DNA of 64,000 nucleotides from Weeksellaceae bacterium (GTDB lineage: Bacteria; Bacteroidota; Bacteroidia; Flavobacteriales; Weeksellaceae): the NCBI GenBank assembly GCA_949788275.1, contig OX460916.1, positions 3,162,001-3,226,000 of the forward strand, written 5' to 3'. Position numbers and translations under genes: made by a program. Within the stretch, counting starts at the first letter, position 1, and each line of letters starts with the position of its first letter. The notes under the pieces were generated by a model, which saw only the letters and a program-made list of their open reading frames with translations, did no database searches and had not been told where the DNA came from. Of this stretch, positions 16,273 through 27,421 are shown piece by piece.

Positions 16273-19200
16273 TTGGCCACTAAAGCAACAACAAGCAACT
16301 CGACTGAGAAAAAACAACGATTTAGTTTTTCTTCTGCTAAAGCAGTCGCTCAGTTCCCAGATTTTCTTGACATTCAGATCAAATCATTCGAAGATTTTTT
16401 CCAGTTGGAAACCAGACCTGACCAACGAAAAAATGAAGGTCTTTATCGAACATTTGCGGAAAACTTCCCCATTACGGATACCCGCAATCAGTTTGTTTTA
16501 GAATTTTTGGACTACTTTGTAGATCCACCTCGTTACTCTATCGATGAATGTATCGAAAGAGGTTTAACGTATAGTGTGCCTTTAAAAGCACGACTAAAAT
16601 TGTACTGTACTGACGAAGAACATGAAGATTTCGAAACCGTTGTGCAAGATGTGTATTTAGGAACTATTCCTTATATGACACCTTCTGGTTCGTTTATCAT
16701 CAACGGTGCTGAACGTGTGATTGTTTCTCAATTACACCGATCTCCTGGTGTTTTCTTTGGACAGTCTTTCCATGCGAACGGGACTAAACTTTATTCGTCT
16801 CGTATTATTCCTTTCAAGGGTTCTTGGATTGAATTTGCGACGGATATCAACAGTGTAATGTATGCTTACATCGACCGTAAAAAGAAATTACCTTTAACAA
16901 CATTGCTTCGTGCAATTGGTTACGAAAGAGATAAAGATATCTTGGAAATTTTCGACCTTGCGGAAGAAGTAAAAGTGAACAAAGCTACCCTTAAAAAAGC
17001 CATTGGCCGCAAATTAGCTGCTCGTGTTTTAAACACTTGGCATGAGGATTTTGTTGATGAGGATACAGGTGAAGTTGTATCAATCGAACGTAATGAAATT
17101 ATCTTAGACCGTGAAACTGTTATCGAAAAAGATCATATCGATCAAATCGTTGATTCAGGGGTTAAAACAATTTTATTACACAAAGAAGATGTGAATTCTG
17201 CTGACTACGGAATTATTCATAACACGCTTCAAAAAGACCCTACCAACACTGAAAAAGAAGCGGTAGAGTATATCTATAGACAATTGCGTAACGCCGAGCC
17301 ACCAGATGAGGAGACTGCAAGAGGAATTATCGATAAGTTATTCTTCTCTGATCAACGCTACTCTTTAGGGGAAGTTGGTCGTTACCGATTAAATAAAAAA
17401 TTAGGGTTATCGATAGGCGACGAGATTCAAGTCTTGACGCGTGAAGATATCATTTCAATCATTAAGTACTTGATTGAATTAATCAACTCTAAAGCAGAGG
17501 TGGATGATATCGATCACTTATCTAACCGTCGTGTTCGTACAGTTGGGGAACAAATGGCCAGCCAATTCGGCGTTGGGTTAGCTCGTATGGCTAGAACAAT
17601 CCGTGAGCGTATGAATGTGCGTGACAATGAAGTGTTTACTCCTATTGATTTGATCAATGCGAAAACATTATCATCTGTTATTAACTCATTCTTTGGGACC
17701 AACCAATTGTCGCAGTTTATGGATCAAACCAATCCATTATCTGAAATTACACACAAACGTCGTTTATCAGCATTAGGACCTGGAGGTTTATCAAGAGAAA
17801 GAGCGGGATTCGAGGTACGTGATGTACACCACACTCACTATGGACGTTTATGTCCCATAGAAACTCCTGAGGGACCAAACATTGGTTTGATTTCGTCATT
17901 ATGTGTATTCGCTAAAGTTAATAACTTAGGGTTCATCGAAACACCGTATAGAAAAGTAGAAAATGGAATTGTGGATATCGAATCAACTCCAATCTATTTA
18001 TCAGCGGAAGAGGAAGAATCTAAAGTAATTGCTCAAGCAAATATCGACATTGCCGACGATGGTAGTATTTCCACTGAACGTGTTACGGCACGTGAAGATG
18101 GTGATTTCCCTGTTGTTGAACCAAACGAAGTGGATTTAATTGACGTTGCACCTAACCAAATCGCATCGATTTCGGCTTCATTGATTCCTTTCTTGGAACA
18201 TGATGATGCCAACCGTGCGTTGATGGGATCGAACATGATGCGTCAAGCAGTTCCGTTATTACAACCAGAAGCACCAATTGTAGGTACAGGATTAGAAAAG
18301 CAAGTTGCTAAAGATTCTCGTATCTTAATTAATGCCGCTGGAGCCGGAGTTGTGACCTATGTGGATGCAAATAAAATTACCATTAAATATGACCGTTCAG
18401 AAGATCAAGAGCTTGTTAGCTTCGATACTTCAGAAAAAACATATAAATTAACCAAATTCAGAAAAACCAACCAAGGAACTACAATTACCTTGAAACCAAT
18501 TGTTAAAATTGGCGATCGTGTAGAAAAAGGGCAGGTATTGACTGAAGGTTATGCTACGCAAGGTGGAGAATTAGCGATTGGTCGTAACATGGTTGTTGCC
18601 TTTATGCCTTGGCAGGGGTACAACTTTGAGGATGCGATTGTTATCTCTGAAAAAGCCGTGCGTGACGACTGGTTTACATCGATTCATATCGATGAATATT
18701 CATTGGAAGTTCGTGATACGAAATTAGGAATGGAAGAATTAACTTCTGATATCCCTAACGTTTCTGAAGAGGCTACAAAAGACTTGGATGAAAACGGTAT
18801 GATTCGTATTGGTGCTGAAGTGAAACCAGGTGATATTCTAATTGGGAAGATTACGCCTAAAGGTGAATCGGATCCAACACCAGAAGAAAAATTATTACGT
18901 GCGATCTTTGGTGACAAAGCCGGTGATGTGAAAGATGCTTCTTTAAAAGCTTCGCCTTCATTACGTGGAGTTGTTATTGATAAAAAATTATTCTCACGTA
19001 GTATTAAAGATAAACGTAAACGTTCTCAAGATAAAGCCGTAATTGATGCGATCGAAGGTGACTTTGATGTAAAATTCGACGAATTGAAAGACGTTTTACT
19101 AGAGAAACTTTATGTCTTATTAAACGGGAAAACGTCTCAAGGTGTCTTTAACGACTTGAACGAAGAAGTGATTAAAAAAGGTGTAAAATATACTCAAAAA

Positions 19201-20115
19201 ATCTTATCGAACGTAGAAGATTACTTAAACCTAACTGGTTTAGATTCTCTATGGACGACCGATGAAGATAAGAACGAATTGGTCAAAGAATTGTTACATA
19301 ATTACAAAATTAAGTACAACGATTTACAAGGAGCGCTTAATCGCGAACGTTTCACAATCTCTATTGGTGATGAATTACCAGCAGGAATCGTAAAACTGGC
19401 GAAAATCTACGTCGCTAAAAAACGTAAATTAAAAGTAGGGGATAAAATGGCTGGACGCCACGGTAACAAAGGTATTGTTGCTCGTATCGTTCGTGACGAA
19501 GATATGCCTTTCTTGGAAGATGGAACACCTGTAAACATCGTCTTAAACCCTCTTGGGGTACCTTCTCGTATGAATATTGGTCAGATTTATGAGACCGTAT
19601 TAGGATGGGCTGGTCAAAAATTAGGACGTACGTACGCTACACCAATCTTTGATGGTGCAGAAAGTGATCAAATCAATGATATTACAGACGAAGCAGGTTT
19701 ACCACGATATGGGACAACTTACTTATACGACGGAAATACTGGAGAGCGTTTTACGCAGAAAGCAACTGTTGGAGTAATTTATATGTTGAAATTAGGGCAC
19801 ATGGTCGACGATAAAATGCACGCGCGTTCAATCGGACCATACTCACTAATTACTCAGCAACCATTAGGAGGTAAAGCGCAGTTTGGAGGTCAACGTTTTG
19901 GAGAGATGGAGGTTTGGGCATTAGAAGCCTTCGGTGCATCTAATATCCTTCGCGAAATCTTAACCGTTAAGTCGGATGATGTAATTGGTCGTGCTAAAAC
20001 GTACGAAGCAATTGTTAAAGGAGAACCAATGCCTGAACCTGGAATTCCAGAATCATTCAACGTATTGTTGCATGAATTACAAGGTCTTGGATTAGACATA
20101 AACTTGGAAGAATAA
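16273..20115 (+). CDS. rpoB: DNA-directed RNA polymerase subunit beta
   Basis: 1280 residues, full length for Bacteroidota. Fork and rifampicin regions are readable: [39 protein letters not shown], and later [48 protein letters not shown] and the C-terminal [15 protein letters not shown]. The rifampicin-cluster residues look wild type. The start is TTG: a stop lies at 16252-16254 and the first in-frame ATG is more than 130 codons downstream, inside conserved sequence. It is probably co-transcribed from nusG with rpoC 62 bp after. Confidence 0.99.
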   Translation: MATKATTSNSTEKKQRFSFSSAKAVAQFPDFLDIQIKSFEDFFQLETRPDQRKNEGLYRTFAENFPITDTRNQFVLEFLDYFVDPPRYSIDECIERGLTYSVPLKARLKLYCTDEEHEDFETVVQDVYLGTIPYMTPSGSFIINGAERVIVSQLHRSPGVFFGQSFHANGTKLYSSRIIPFKGSWIEFATDINSVMYAYIDRKKKLPLTTLLRAIGYERDKDILEIFDLAEEVKVNKATLKKAIGRKLAARVLNTWHEDFVDEDTGEVVSIERNEIILDRETVIEKDHIDQIVDSGVKTILLHKEDVNSADYGIIHNTLQKDPTNTEKEAVEYIYRQLRNAEPPDEETARGIIDKLFFSDQRYSLGEVGRYRLNKKLGLSIGDEIQVLTREDIISIIKYLIELINSKAEVDDIDHLSNRRVRTVGEQMASQFGVGLARMARTIRERMNVRDNEVFTPIDLINAKTLSSVINSFFGTNQLSQFMDQTNPLSEITHKRRLSALGPGGLSRERAGFEVRDVHHTHYGRLCPIETPEGPNIGLISSLCVFAKVNNLGFIETPYRKVENGIVDIESTPIYLSAEEEESKVIAQANIDIADDGSISTERVTAREDGDFPVVEPNEVDLIDVAPNQIASISASLIPFLEHDDANRALMGSNMMRQAVPLLQPEAPIVGTGLEKQVAKDSRILINAAGAGVVTYVDANKITIKYDRSEDQELVSFDTSEKTYKLTKFRKTNQGTTITLKPIVKIGDRVEKGQVLTEGYATQGGELAIGRNMVVAFMPWQGYNFEDAIVISEKAVRDDWFTSIHIDEYSLEVRDTKLGMEELTSDIPNVSEEATKDLDENGMIRIGAEVKPGDILIGKITPKGESDPTPEEKLLRAIFGDKAGDVKDASLKASPSLRGVVIDKKLFSRSIKDKRKRSQDKAVIDAIEGDFDVKFDELKDVLLEKLYVLLNGKTSQGVFNDLNEEVIKKGVKYTQKILSNVEDYLNLTGLDSLWTTDEDKNELVKELLHNYKIKYNDLQGALNRERFTISIGDELPAGIVKLAKIYVAKKRKLKVGDKMAGRHGNKGIVARIVRDEDMPFLEDGTPVNIVLNPLGVPSRMNIGQIYETVLGWAGQKLGRTYATPIFDGAESDQINDITDEAGLPRYGTTYLYDGNTGERFTQKATVGVIYMLKLGHMVDDKMHARSIGPYSLITQQPLGGKAQFGGQRFGEMEVWALEAFGASNILREILTVKSDDVIGRAKTYEAIVKGEPMPEPGIPESFNVLLHELQGLGLDINLEE

Positions 20116-20177
20116 TTAGGGAAACCTAATTATTTGACCTTTTCGTTATAAAATAAAATTGTTAGATACATTACTAT

Positions 20178-23100
20178 ATGTCAACAAAAAATAAAACAAG
20201 TCAATTCTCAAAAATTCGTATCGGATTAGCTTCTCCCGAGTCGATTCTTCAAGAGTCGAAAGGCGAAGTTTTAAAACCTGAGACGATTAACTATCGTACG
20301 CACAAACCAGAGCGTGATGGGTTATTCTGTGAGCGTATTTTCGGACCTGTTAAAGATTACGAATGTGCTTGTGGAAAATACAAAAGAATCCGTTACAAAG
20401 GAATCGTTTGTGACCGTTGTGGGGTAGAAGTGACTGAGAAAAAAGTCCGTCGTGAGCGTATTGGACACATCAATTTGGTGGTTCCTATTGCACACATCTG
20501 GTATTTCCGTTCATTGCCAAACAAAATTGGATATATTTTAGGTTTACCATCTAAGAAATTAGATATGGTTATATACTATGAAAGATATGTAGTAATCCAA
20601 CCAGGTATTGCAAAAGGTTTAGAAGGAGAAGAATTAACGAAATTAGATTTCTTATCGGAAGAAGAATACCTAGACATTCTAGAGACTCTTCCAATCGAAA
20701 ATCAATATTTAGAAGATACAGACCCTGCTAAATTTGTCGCGAAAATGGGAGCTGAAGCCTTAGAAGACTTATTAGCTCGTGTTAACCTTGATGAATTATC
20801 ATACGATCTTCGTCATAAAGCACACCATGAAACGTCAAAACAACGTCGTACAGAAGCCTTAAAGCGTCTGCAAGTTGTTGAAGCGTTACGTGAATCAAAT
20901 ATGCACCACGTTAACCGCCCTGAATGGATGGTGATGCGCGTTGTTCCGGTTATTCCACCAGAATTACGTCCATTAGTTCCTCTAGATGGTGGTCGTTTTG
21001 CTACATCCGATTTAAATGATTTATACCGTCGTGTAATTATTCGTAACAATCGTTTAAAACGATTAATGGAGATTAAAGCACCCGAAGTAATCTTACGTAA
21101 TGAAAAACGTATGTTACAAGAGGCTGTGGATTCTTTATTCGATAATACCCGTAAGGCATCGGCTGTTAAAGCTGATGGTAACCGTCCGTTGAAATCGTTA
21201 TCGGATTCCTTAAAAGGTAAACAAGGTCGTTTCCGTCAAAACTTACTGGGTAAACGTGTTGATTATTCTGCGCGTTCAGTAATTGTTGTAGGGCCAAACC
21301 TTAAATTGCACGAATGTGGTTTACCAAAAGACATGGCTGCTGAATTGTTTAAACCTTTCGTCGTTCGTAAATTAATCGAACGTGGAATTGTTAAAACCGT
21401 AAAATCGGCCAAGAAAATAATAGACAGAAAAGAGCCTGTTGTTTGGGATATTTTAGAGAATGTAATTAAAGGTCACCCGGTTTTATTAAACCGTGCCCCT
21501 ACCTTACACCGTCTAGGTATTCAAGCTTTCCAACCAAAATTAATTGAAGGAAAAGCAATCCGTTTACACCCATTGGTGTGTACGGCTTTCAACGCCGATT
21601 TCGATGGTGACCAGATGGCGGTACATTTACCGTTAGGGCCAGAAGCTATTTTAGAAGCACAATTATTAATGTTGGCTTCTCAGAATATCTTAAACCCAGC
21701 CAATGGTTCGCCAATTACAGTACCTTCTCAGGATATGGTTTTAGGTCTATATTACATGACCAAAATCCGTCGTTCTACAGAAGAGCACAAAGTAAAAGGA
21801 GAAGGACTTACGTTTTATTCTGATGAAGAAGTACAAATTGCTTACAACGAAAAAGCAGTTGACTTAAATGCACCAATTAAAGTAAAAACAATCGTTAGAG
21901 AAGGAGAAGAATTACTTCCTCGTATCATCGAAACTTCAGTTGGACGTGTTTTATTCAATCAAATTGTACCGAAACAAGTAGGTTATGTAAACGAAGTTTT
22001 AACTAAAAAATCCTTACGTACAATTATTAACCGAATCATTAAAATTACTGATTTCCCAACGACAGCATCTTTCTTAGATGACATGAAAACGTTAGGTTAC
22101 CGTAATGCTTTTGAGGGTGGTTTATCATTCTCGTTAGGAGATATTATTATCCCAGAACAAAAGAAAGATTTAATTCAAAATGCGATCAACCAAGTGGCGA
22201 CCATTAAAATGAATTATAACATGGGATTAATTACCAACAACGAACGTTACAACCAGGTGATTGATGTGTGGACAACAACCAACGCAACATTAACCGAGAT
22301 TGTAATGAAGCGTATGACCGAAGATGACCAAGGTTTCAATGCTGTCTTTATGATGCTTGATTCTGGAGCACGTGGTTCGAAAGAACAGATTCGTCAGTTA
22401 GCCGGTATGCGTGGGTTGATGGCTAAGCCTCAAAAAGCAGGTTCTTCTGGAGGAGATATTATCGAAAACCCGATTATCTCTAACTTCCGTGAAGGTCTGT
22501 CAATTTTAGAGTACTTTATTTCTTCGCATGGTGCCCGTAAGGGACTTGCGGATACGGCACTGAAAACAGCCGATGCTGGATACTTGACTCGTCGTCTTGT
22601 TGATGTAGCACAGGATGTTATCGTTATGTCAGAAAACTGTGGTACACTAAGAGGTTTAGAAGTTACAGCGTTAAAGAAAAAAGAAGACATTATTGAAAAT
22701 CTTGCTTCTCGTATCTTAGGACGTACTTCATTAAATGATATCTTTAATCCAGAAACCAGCGAATTAATCGTTGCTTCAGGTGATTTGATTGATGAAGAAA
22801 TTGCTGACGCTATCCAAGATGCTGGTGTAGAGGCTGTAGAAGTACGCTCGCCATTAACCTGTGAAGCTAAAACCGGAATTTGTGCAGCGTGTTACGGACG
22901 TAACCTTGCGACTGGAAATGGTGTACAACGTGGAGAATCTGTAGGAGTTGTGGCAGCACAATCTATTGGTGAACCAGGTACACAGTTAACTTTACGTACT
23001 TTCCACGTTGGAGGTACGGCAGGTAACGTTTCTGAACAATCGTCTATTAGTGCTAAAGCAAACGGTACAGTCGATTTTGATGATTTACGTACAGTAAAAA

Positions 23101-24452
23101 GTGAAATAGAAGAAGGAAAAATTGTTGATATTGTTGTTTCTCGTTCTACGGAGATGAAATTAATTGACGATGCAGGTAATGTACGTCAAACAACGAATAT
23201 TCCTTACGGTACTATTTTATTGGTTAACAATCACTCACGTGTTGAAAAAGACCAAGAAATTGGGTACTGGGATCCATACAACGGGGTAATCGTAGCTGAA
23301 TCTACTGGTAAAGTAGAATACGAAAACCTAGAACAAGGGATCACTTTCCAAATTGAAATTGATGAACAAACAGGATTCCAAGAAAAAGTTATTTCAGAAT
23401 CACGAAATAAAAAGATCGTTCCTGCGTTAAAAGTAATCAGTAGTGATGGGGAAGAAAAAACCTATAACTTACCTTTAGGAGCTCACTTAATGGTGGGGGA
23501 CAACGATAAAATTAAAGCCGGTAAGGTTTTAGTGAAAATCCCGCGTAAGTCTGCTAAAACAGGCGATATTACCGGAGGTCTACCACGTATTACAGAGTTA
23601 CTAGAAGCACGTAATCCTTCTAACCCAGCAGTGGTGTGTGAAATGGATGGTGTGGTATCATTTGGTAAAATTAAACGCGGTAACCGTGAAATTATCATTG
23701 AATCTAAAAATGGTGAAATTCGTCGTTATTTAGTAAAATTATCAGCACAAATCTTAGTTCAAGAAAATGACTTTATTCGTGCCGGTGAACCTTTATCAGA
23801 TGGTGCAATTACGCCAGAGGATATCTTAAAAATTAAAGGACCTACTGCCGTTCAAGAATACTTAGTAAACGAAATTCAAGATGTATACCGTTTACAAGGG
23901 GTAAAAATTGACGACAAACACTTCGAGATTATCGTACGCCAAATGTTACGTAAAGTTCGTATTGTTGATGCAGGAGATTCTAGATTCTTAGAAGATAGCT
24001 TAGAGCATAAAGACGATTTCATGATTGAAAACGATCGACTTTTCGGAATGAAAGTCGTAGAAGACGCCGGAGATAGTAACGTATTAAACGCTGGTCAAAT
24101 TGTGACTGTTCGTGAAGTACGTGACGAAAACTCTCGTCTAAAACGTGAAGACAAAGTATTAGTAACTGCTCGTGACGCTATGTCAGCAACAGCAGAAGCC
24201 GTATTACAAGGGATTACACGTGCATCGTTACAAACCAAGTCGTTTATGTCTGCAGCATCGTTCCAGGAAACGACGAAAGTCTTGAATGAAGCAGCCGTTG
24301 CAGGTAAAGTGGACCGTTTAACTGGATTGAAAGAAAACGTTATCGTTGGACATCTTATCCCAGCTGGTACAGGTCTTAAAGAATATCAGAACATTATTGT
24401 AGGATCGAATCGTGAATACGAAGAATTAATAAACGCAAAACAAGAATTATAA
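20178..24452 (+). CDS. rpoC: DNA-directed RNA polymerase subunit beta'
   Basis: 1424 residues. Zinc-binding Cys residues in [20 protein letters not shown] near residue 70, the catalytic Mg site [16 protein letters not shown] (~residue 470), bridge/trigger region [19 protein letters not shown] and second zinc site [16 protein letters not shown]. The stop codon overlaps the ATG of the following small gene (TAATG), which couples their translation. Confidence 0.99.
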   Translation: MSTKNKTSQFSKIRIGLASPESILQESKGEVLKPETINYRTHKPERDGLFCERIFGPVKDYECACGKYKRIRYKGIVCDRCGVEVTEKKVRRERIGHINLVVPIAHIWYFRSLPNKIGYILGLPSKKLDMVIYYERYVVIQPGIAKGLEGEELTKLDFLSEEEYLDILETLPIENQYLEDTDPAKFVAKMGAEALEDLLARVNLDELSYDLRHKAHHETSKQRRTEALKRLQVVEALRESNMHHVNRPEWMVMRVVPVIPPELRPLVPLDGGRFATSDLNDLYRRVIIRNNRLKRLMEIKAPEVILRNEKRMLQEAVDSLFDNTRKASAVKADGNRPLKSLSDSLKGKQGRFRQNLLGKRVDYSARSVIVVGPNLKLHECGLPKDMAAELFKPFVVRKLIERGIVKTVKSAKKIIDRKEPVVWDILENVIKGHPVLLNRAPTLHRLGIQAFQPKLIEGKAIRLHPLVCTAFNADFDGDQMAVHLPLGPEAILEAQLLMLASQNILNPANGSPITVPSQDMVLGLYYMTKIRRSTEEHKVKGEGLTFYSDEEVQIAYNEKAVDLNAPIKVKTIVREGEELLPRIIETSVGRVLFNQIVPKQVGYVNEVLTKKSLRTIINRIIKITDFPTTASFLDDMKTLGYRNAFEGGLSFSLGDIIIPEQKKDLIQNAINQVATIKMNYNMGLITNNERYNQVIDVWTTTNATLTEIVMKRMTEDDQGFNAVFMMLDSGARGSKEQIRQLAGMRGLMAKPQKAGSSGGDIIENPIISNFREGLSILEYFISSHGARKGLADTALKTADAGYLTRRLVDVAQDVIVMSENCGTLRGLEVTALKKKEDIIENLASRILGRTSLNDIFNPETSELIVASGDLIDEEIADAIQDAGVEAVEVRSPLTCEAKTGICAACYGRNLATGNGVQRGESVGVVAAQSIGEPGTQLTLRTFHVGGTAGNVSEQSSISAKANGTVDFDDLRTVKSEIEEGKIVDIVVSRSTEMKLIDDAGNVRQTTNIPYGTILLVNNHSRVEKDQEIGYWDPYNGVIVAESTGKVEYENLEQGITFQIEIDEQTGFQEKVISESRNKKIVPALKVISSDGEEKTYNLPLGAHLMVGDNDKIKAGKVLVKIPRKSAKTGDITGGLPRITELLEARNPSNPAVVCEMDGVVSFGKIKRGNREIIIESKNGEIRRYLVKLSAQILVQENDFIRAGEPLSDGAITPEDILKIKGPTAVQEYLVNEIQDVYRLQGVKIDDKHFEIIVRQMLRKVRIVDAGDSRFLEDSLEHKDDFMIENDRLFGMKVVEDAGDSNVLNAGQIVTVREVRDENSRLKREDKVLVTARDAMSATAEAVLQGITRASLQTKSFMSAASFQETTKVLNEAAVAGKVDRLTGLKENVIVGHLIPAGTGLKEYQNIIVGSNREYEELINAKQEL

Positions 24453-24748
24453 TGTCAGAAAATCAACAAAACGAAGGATTAAACATCGAGTTAAATGAAT
24501 TAGTAGCTCAAGGTGTTTACGCAACAGGTGCAATCATTAACCACTCTCCATCAGAGTTCGTGGTAGATTTTGTACAGTTTATGCCAGGTGCAAGACCAAG
24601 CGTAAAATCAAGAATCATTTTATCGCCATTACAAGCGAAACAATTGGTTAAATCATTAGCAGAAAACGTGACAAACTTTGAAACAAACTTCGGTGAGATC
24701 AAAGAACCACAAGCAAACAACAACGGAACTGCAACTTACGAAGCGTAA
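24452..24748 (+). CDS. DUF3467 domain protein
   Basis: 98 residues. NIELNELVAQGVYATGAIINHSPSEFVVDFV and FMPGARPSVKSRIILSP are typical of DUF3467, a small family of unknown function. Its start overlaps the rpoC stop by one base, so it is made with beta'. A strong terminator follows, making it the last gene of the operon. The linkage suggests a role with ribosomes or RNA polymerase, but this is only context. Confidence 0.9.
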   Translation: MSENQQNEGLNIELNELVAQGVYATGAIINHSPSEFVVDFVQFMPGARPSVKSRIILSPLQAKQLVKSLAENVTNFETNFGEIKEPQANNNGTATYEA

Positions 24749-24769
24749 GCAGCATTCTTAAATATTTTA

Positions 24770-24804
24770 AAAATCCCCCAATCAACGATTGGGGGATTTT
24801 TTTT
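24770..24804 (+). terminator. Terminator of the rpoBC operon
   Basis: 13-bp stem with a CCCCC/GGGGG core (24770-24782 with 24788-24800), CAACG loop, and a run of eight T at 24797-24804. Confidence 0.95.
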
Positions 24805-24816
24805 GTTTATGTAGGC

Positions 24817-24858
24817 GGTGTGCTTAGAATGTTCTATGGAGAACATTCTAAGCACACC
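24817..24858. repeat. Perfect 19-bp inverted repeat
   Basis: GGTGTGCTTAGAATGTTCT (24817-24835) and its exact complement (24840-24858) flank an ATGG loop. No T run follows on either strand, and it lies just past a complete terminator, so it is not an ordinary terminator. No open frame or transposase is nearby. Confidence 0.8.
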
Positions 24859-24860
24859 TC

Positions 24861-24897
24861 GTTTAAGGTTTAAAGGGTTTAAGGTTTATTACGTTTA
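24861..24897 (-). repeat. Degenerate inverted copies of the 7-mer array unit
   Basis: GTTTAAG, GTTTAAA, GGGTTTAAG, GTTTATT: three to four decayed units in the opposite orientation to the perfect array 140 bp downstream. Confidence 0.6.
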
Positions 24898-25033
24898 ATG
24901 TTAAATTATAGCAATACAATAAGAATGGAGACCACCGAATCGACCATATCATTTAGCTATAAGCTCTTTTTTTGGAATAAATTTATTGAAATAATCCGCC
25001 TTTTTATTTGCAAAGAATAGTCCCATTTTTTAG

Positions 25034-25180
25034 CTTAAACCTTAAACCTTAAACCTTAAACCTTAAACCTTAAACCTTAAACCTTAAACCTTAAACCTTA
25101 AACCTTAAACCTTAAACCTTAAACCTTAAACCTTAAACCTTAAACCTTAAACCTTAAACCTTAAACCTTAAACCTTAAAC
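25034..25180. repeat. Tandem array of 21 identical 7-bp units (CTTAAAC)
   Basis: 147 bp made of exactly 21 uninterrupted copies with no variant unit. In the phase CCTTAAA it resembles plant-type telomere repeat CCCTAAA, but it lies inside a chromosome between housekeeping genes. It occupies most of the centre of a 590-bp gap (24805-25396), in which no gene is seen. The perfect identity implies recent expansion or active homogenisation by slippage. Confidence 0.97.
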
Positions 25181-25366
25181 ACCATCCATCTAAAAAATAA
25201 TAGAAGGTGCTCTTGAAGTGGCGACATGCTCTTTCTTTATGAATTCTGCAAAACAGAATGAATAAAATTAACGATTTTTATTAAATTCATAAATATCCGC
25301 GTTATTCATGGTGAATATTTAATCGATTAGGTAAAAAAATCGGTTTTTAGAATTGAAAAAATTGAT

Positions 25367-25374
25367 TAGATTTG
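25367..25374 (+). promoter_or_regulatory. -7 promoter element for the E2 gene
   Basis: TAGATTTG fits TAnnTTTG, 22 bp before the ATG at 25397. No good -33 box is seen at the expected distance. Confidence 0.5.
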
Positions 25375-25396
25375 TATTTAGCAAATAAAACAGAGA

Positions 25397-26683
25397 ATGT
25401 CTGATTATAAATTAATTCTTCCTTCAATGGGTGAAGGTGTCATGGAAGCCACTGTAACCAATTGGATTAAAAATATAGGCGATTCTATCGCCGAAGATGA
25501 ATCGGTTGTAGAAATTGCAACGGATAAAGTAGATTCGGATGTACCGTCTCCTGTAGCTGGTGTCTTAAAAGAGATCTTAATTCCCGTAGATGGGGTAGCG
25601 AAAGTGGGTGAAGCCATTGCTATTTTATCGGTGGATGGAGATGTTGCTCAAGTAGAGACAACTTCTAAGACGACCGATACACCGAATGAGGTTGTTGAGG
25701 CTGCTAGCACGCTAGAGCAAGAGATGACATCGACGATAAACGAACCCATTAGTTCGTCTGATGATAAGTTTTATTCGCCATTGGTTAAATCGATTGCCCA
25801 AGCGGAGGGTATTTCTCAACAAGAATTAGATCGCATTCAGGGAACGGGTTCTGGTAATCGCGTTTCGAAAGAAGATATTTTGGCTTATGTACAAAATCGT
25901 CAGCAACCACAAGCTGCTGTTGTTCCTGTAACAGAAAAAGCGATTGTGAAAGTAGCTCCGGTTCAATTAGCTTCTGGTGATGAAGTGATTGAAATGGATA
26001 GAATGCGTAAGATTATTGCGAAGAATATGGTGTCTGCGAAACAAGTTGCACCCCATGTTACGAGCTTCTTAGAAGTTGATGTTACCAATATTGTACTTTG
26101 GAGAAATCGAGTGAAGAATGCGTTTTTAGCCAAAGAAGGTGAGAAAATTACCTTTATGCCTATTTTTATTGAAGCCATAGCGAAAGCGATCAAGGATTTT
26201 CCAATGATCAATGTTTCAGTAGATGGGGATACCATTATTAAAAAGAAAAATATTAATATAGGGATGGCTGCGGCTTTACCTTCGGGTAACTTAATTGTTC
26301 CCGTGATTAAAAATGCTGATCAATACAATTTAGCTGGTTTAGCTAAAAAAGTAAATGATTTAGCGAACCGCGCTCGTCAGAATAAATTAAAACCAGACGA
26401 GATTCAAGGCGGAACGTATACCATTACCAACATTGGTTCTTTTGGGAATGTGTTGGGTACCCCAATTATTCCACAACCTCAGGTTGCTATTATGGCTGTA
26501 GGAGCTATTGTTAAGAAGCCTGCAGTTATTGAAACACCTCAGGGCGATGTTATTGGTATTCGTCATAAAATGTACTTATCGCATGCGTACGATCACCGTG
26601 TGGTGGATGGTGCTTTAGGTGGTATGTTTGTAAAACGCGTAGCGGAATATCTTGAAGCTTTTGATATGGATCGTCCTGTTTAA
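25397..26683 (+). CDS. 2-oxo acid dehydrogenase E2 (dihydrolipoyl acyltransferase)
   Basis: 428 residues. N-terminal lipoyl domain with Lys44 in EIATDKVDSDVPSP, an Ala/Thr/Pro-poor linker (residues ~80-115), a peripheral subunit-binding domain (SPLVKSIAQAEGISQQELDRI, ~128-160) and a catalytic domain with His400 and Asp404 in DHRVVDG. It transfers the acyl group from lipoate to CoA in a pyruvate, 2-oxoglutarate or branched-chain complex. The lipoyl motif (DKVDSDVPSP) and single lipoyl domain fit the branched-chain type best. It is alone here: no E1 or E3 gene adjoins, so the partners are elsewhere. Confidence 0.9.
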   Translation: MSDYKLILPSMGEGVMEATVTNWIKNIGDSIAEDESVVEIATDKVDSDVPSPVAGVLKEILIPVDGVAKVGEAIAILSVDGDVAQVETTSKTTDTPNEVVEAASTLEQEMTSTINEPISSSDDKFYSPLVKSIAQAEGISQQELDRIQGTGSGNRVSKEDILAYVQNRQQPQAAVVPVTEKAIVKVAPVQLASGDEVIEMDRMRKIIAKNMVSAKQVAPHVTSFLEVDVTNIVLWRNRVKNAFLAKEGEKITFMPIFIEAIAKAIKDFPMINVSVDGDTIIKKKNINIGMAAALPSGNLIVPVIKNADQYNLAGLAKKVNDLANRARQNKLKPDEIQGGTYTITNIGSFGNVLGTPIIPQPQVAIMAVGAIVKKPAVIETPQGDVIGIRHKMYLSHAYDHRVVDGALGGMFVKRVAEYLEAFDMDRPV

Positions 26684-26708
26684 GGTTAAATTCGTTCATT
26701 ATACCATA

Positions 26709-26740
26709 AAAAACCGCTGATTTGTCAGCGGTTTTTCTAT
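26709..26740 (+). terminator. Terminator of the E2 gene
   Basis: 12-bp perfect stem AAAAACCGCTGA/TCAGCGGTTTTT (26709-26720 with 26725-26736) with a TTTG loop, T-rich 3' end. Confidence 0.9.
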
Positions 26741-26844
26741 TTTTTTAAGCCGTATAATCCAAGGGTTTTTTTTCAACTTTAAAAGTTTGTTGGTTTGTAT
26801 TTAATCTAAAAATAATTGTACATTAAACATTGGATGTATTTCTG

Positions 26845-26875
26845 AAAACCATTCCCATTATCAATGGTTTTTTTA
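26845..26875 (+). terminator. Second terminator-like hairpin before the small membrane protein gene
   Basis: 9-bp stem AAAACCATT/AATGGTTTT with a 9-nt loop and a T run, 31 bp before the next start. It may be a leader terminator or backup to the E2 terminator. Confidence 0.5.
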
Positions 26876-26905
26876 TAACTTTATACACAGACTAAAAGAT
26901 ATTTT

Positions 26906-27421
26906 ATGGCCACCTTATTATCGATACTCATACTTTTCTTAATCTTTACTGTTTTTATGGCTGCATTTTTTATTATAGCCGTTTCTGATGCAAAAGTCAG
27001 AGAGAAGAACGAATTGTATATCTTAGAGAACTTACCTGCTGACATAAGCTTAAAAGCGGTTGTACGGTATAATATTGGTCGCCCACAAGGTCGTTTCTTG
27101 AAGATGAAATCATTTCAAGGCAGTGGTGTGCTTTATGTGCAAGGTGAACAATTATTTTTTAAAGATATTTTAGGAAACGAAGATCATCAGTTCGATTTGA
27201 AGTCGTGTAAAATTTCATGGGTTGAAAACAAAATTAATGGGATCACCAATGCATTTAAAGTCGTTGATCACGATATATCGATCTTTTTCTATATTGAGAA
27301 AGGACTATTTATCTTTAAAGCCATTGAAGAAAATGCTTCAACTTCTGCGCTCTATGTTCGTTTAAAGGAACTTCGAAAAGAATTGAAAAAAAACCATAAA
27401 GATGCTAAAACAACTGAGTAG
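26906..27421 (+). CDS. Small membrane-anchored protein of unknown function
   Basis: 171 residues. One hydrophobic segment at residues 4-27 (LLSILILFLIFTVFMAAFFIIAV would form a membrane helix) followed by a soluble, beta-rich domain of about 120 residues (GVLYVQGEQLFFKDI, ISIFFYIEKGLFIFKA) and a Lys/Glu-rich tail. The hydrophilic part reads like a PH- or GRAM-like beta fold, but I recognise no family. The last 17 bp overlap the end of the convergent gene on the other strand. Confidence 0.6.
   Translation: MATLLSILILFLIFTVFMAAFFIIAVSDAKVREKNELYILENLPADISLKAVVRYNIGRPQGRFLKMKSFQGSGVLYVQGEQLFFKDILGNEDHQFDLKSCKISWVENKINGITNAFKVVDHDISIFFYIEKGLFIFKAIEENASTSALYVRLKELRKELKKNHKDAKTTE

Noticed and set aside
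25034-25180. CRISPR array
   Set aside because: 7-bp units directly abut with no spacers and no cas genes are nearby; it is a simple tandem repeat.
25034-25180. Chromosome end (telomere)
   Set aside because: The array is flanked on both sides by continuous housekeeping genes; the similarity to telomere repeats is sequence only.
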